The notes beneath the pieces were generated by a model. The model saw only the letters and a list, made by a program, of their open reading frames with translations, searched no databases and was not told where the DNA came from. From Paenibacillus sp. An7 (GTDB lineage Bacteria > Bacillota > Bacilli > Paenibacillales > Paenibacillaceae), in the NCBI RefSeq assembly GCF_009870785.1, contig NZ_WTWX01000002.1:333484-397483 (forward strand): DNA of 64,000 nt, given 5' to 3'. Made by a program: the position numbers and the translations under genes. Position 1 is the stretch's first letter. The number at the start of each line of letters is the position of its first letter. Positions 62,761 through 64,000 of this stretch are shown here, piece by piece.

Positions 62761-64000
62761 ATGATCGAAGTTTACTTCGTAACTATGTACAGTCTCACTG
62801 GCTTTCCTACCTTAGTGCCATTCTGCTAATCATTATCTCCAATGTTGATCAGGCCCTGCTCCCTCGTGTGGTAGGTCAATTTACAGACGAACTGCAAAGA
62901 CAAACGCTCACCATGGATAAAATCATTCGCTATAGCTTGCTGCTGCTCATTATTGCAGTCTCCTACAATGCTTTATTCGGACTCGGACAGTTTATGATTA
63001 TGCGGCTCGGCAGAAGATTTGAGTTCATTACCCGGCAGAAACTTTTCGGTAAATTTTCAGAGCTGAGTGACAAATATTTTGCAAAACAAGGCACAGGCAA
63101 GCTTCTCAGCTATGTAATGAATGATGTCACTTCCGTCCGGGAAGCGATATCTAACGGCATTAATCAGACAACGAATGCAGTATTCCTGCTGCTGTCTTGT
63201 GTAGTCATGATGATGATTAGCGGAATTCCATTTACGCTCATCGCAATCAGTGTAGGTCCTCTGTTGGCCATTCCTTTTCTAGTAGTGTACTTCGGACCAC
63301 GTATTCGCAAAAGGTCAAAAGCTGTTCAGGAAGCGCTTGCATCAATGACAGAATCAGCAGAAGAACAGCTTGGCGGGATTCGTGTTACCAAAACGTTTGC
63401 AACGGAAGAAATCTCTCGGATCCGTTTTGGTGCTTCTGTAGATGCCATAAGAGATAAACAGCTGAAGCTGGTACGTCTCTCGTCTCTTTTTCAGGCACTA
63501 CTTCCGCTGCTCGGAGCATTCTCCCTCGTTGTATCTATTGTGGTAGGCGGATACATGACGATTCAGAATACGATCAGTCTTGGTAGTTTTGTAGCTCTGA
63601 CCCTGTACTTGCGTATGATTATGGGCCCTCTCCAGCAGATCGGTAATGTGATTAATATGATGCAGAGGTCCGGTGCTTCTCTTGAACGTGTCAACAGCCT
63701 GCTCGCTGAAATTCCCGATGTACGGGAGACTTCGGATGCAAAACCGCTGAAGCAGGTAGAAGACATTCAAATTCAGGAACTATCCTTCAAGTATCCAGGC
63801 AGTAAAGAGTTTGCTCTTAAGGATATTAATCTCGTCATACCATCAGGAAAAACGGTCGGCATCGTGGGACGAACGGGCAGTGGAAAAAGCACACTCGTAA
63901 AACTATTGCTCCGCATCTATGAACCTCCTGCCGGCACAATCAAAGTCAGCGGAACCGATGTGCGAAGTCTAACACTGGAAAGTTTGCGCTCAAAATTAGC
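62757..64000 (+). CDS. ABC exporter half-transporter, YheI/BmrC-like (3' end outside window)
   Basis: The GTG at 62757 with AAGGAG 11 nt upstream opens a frame that is still open at the window edge (414 codons). The N-terminal six-TM ABC exporter domain (residues 1-320; NYVQSHWLSYLSAILLIIISNVDQALLPRVVGQFTDELQ) is followed by the ATPase domain with Walker A GIVGRTGSGKSTL near residue 369. It is cut before the Walker B and signature motifs. The sequence resembles YheI/BmrC, one half of the heterodimeric multidrug exporter BmrCD; the partner would lie to the right. The Bacillus orthologue is controlled by ribosome-mediated attenuation. Confidence 0.85.
   Translation, partial: MNDRSLLRNYVQSHWLSYLSAILLIIISNVDQALLPRVVGQFTDELQRQTLTMDKIIRYSLLLLIIAVSYNALFGLGQFMIMRLGRRFEFITRQKLFGKFSELSDKYFAKQGTGKLLSYVMNDVTSVREAISNGINQTTNAVFLLLSCVVMMMISGIPFTLIAISVGPLLAIPFLVVYFGPRIRKRSKAVQEALASMTESAEEQLGGIRVTKTFATEEISRIRFGASVDAIRDKQLKLVRLSSLFQALLPLLGAFSLVVSIVVGGYMTIQNTISLGSFVALTLYLRMIMGPLQQIGNVINMMQRSGASLERVNSLLAEIPDVRETSDAKPLKQVEDIQIQELSFKYPGSKEFALKDINLVIPSGKTVGIVGRTGSGKSTLVKLLLRIYEPPAGTIKVSGTDVRSLTLESLRSKL

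Overview
The window looks like a chromosomal segment of a spore-forming Firmicute, most likely Paenibacillus or a close relative. The grounds are strong AGGAGG-type ribosome binding sites, several copper-amine-oxidase-like 'stalk' domain proteins and an SLH-domain protein, a CpsB/Wzz/BY-kinase polysaccharide operon, a YhgD/YhgE pair, and T-box, cobalamin and preQ1 leaders typical of Bacillales. No rRNA, tRNA, CRISPR array, transposase or prophage was seen. It is mostly core chromosome with accessory patches.

Left part (1-7.1 kb): a leftward exopolysaccharide operon. Its order of transcription is PHP-type tyrosine phosphatase, Wzz-like adaptor, BY-kinase, a structured ~120-nt leader with the position and size of the eps-associated RNA (EAR), GalU, an initiating sugar transferase, a UDP-glucuronate decarboxylase-like epimerase, and an O-antigen ligase/polymerase that runs off the left edge. 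Just upstream are a PilZ-like protein and a divergent XRE regulator separated by a cluster of GATACA/TGTATC half-sites.

7.1-32.8 kb: glutamate synthase large subunit; YhgE with its TetR regulator (identical operator architecture at both promoters); a UPF0173 hydrolase; a SleB-like hydrolase; ThpR; a D-2-hydroxyacid dehydrogenase; a TRM11-like methyltransferase; a chemoreceptor; a probable surface-glycan patch (glycosyltransferase, WbsX-like protein, repeat protein); an LLM oxidoreductase; MetE under a cobalamin riboswitch; a dGTPase; and a VOC protein.

32.9-46.6 kb: a secreted 5'-nucleotidase with LysM; a 1120-residue secreted protein paired with a stalk-domain protein; ProS behind a T-box; an exonuclease; a WYL regulator; and several unknown genes, including a coiled-coil membrane protein paired with an AIM24 protein.

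46.6-54.1 kb: a preQ1-riboswitch-controlled queCDEF operon; a fosmidomycin-resistance-type MFS pump; flavohemoprotein with a Crp/Fnr-type operator at -41.5 from the predicted start; and a convergent, short Crp/Fnr regulator.

54.1-62.4 kb is a more degraded accessory stretch. It holds a MORN gene split by a dinucleotide-repeat frameshift, an ArsR gene with an in-frame stop next to two DUF606-type transporters, a gene remnant, a GNAT / two-TM protein pair, and three copies of an ~85-bp hairpin-rich repeat. The window ends in a YheI/BmrC-like ABC exporter cut by the right edge, preceded by a hairpin and an overlapping short leader ORF suggestive of attenuation.
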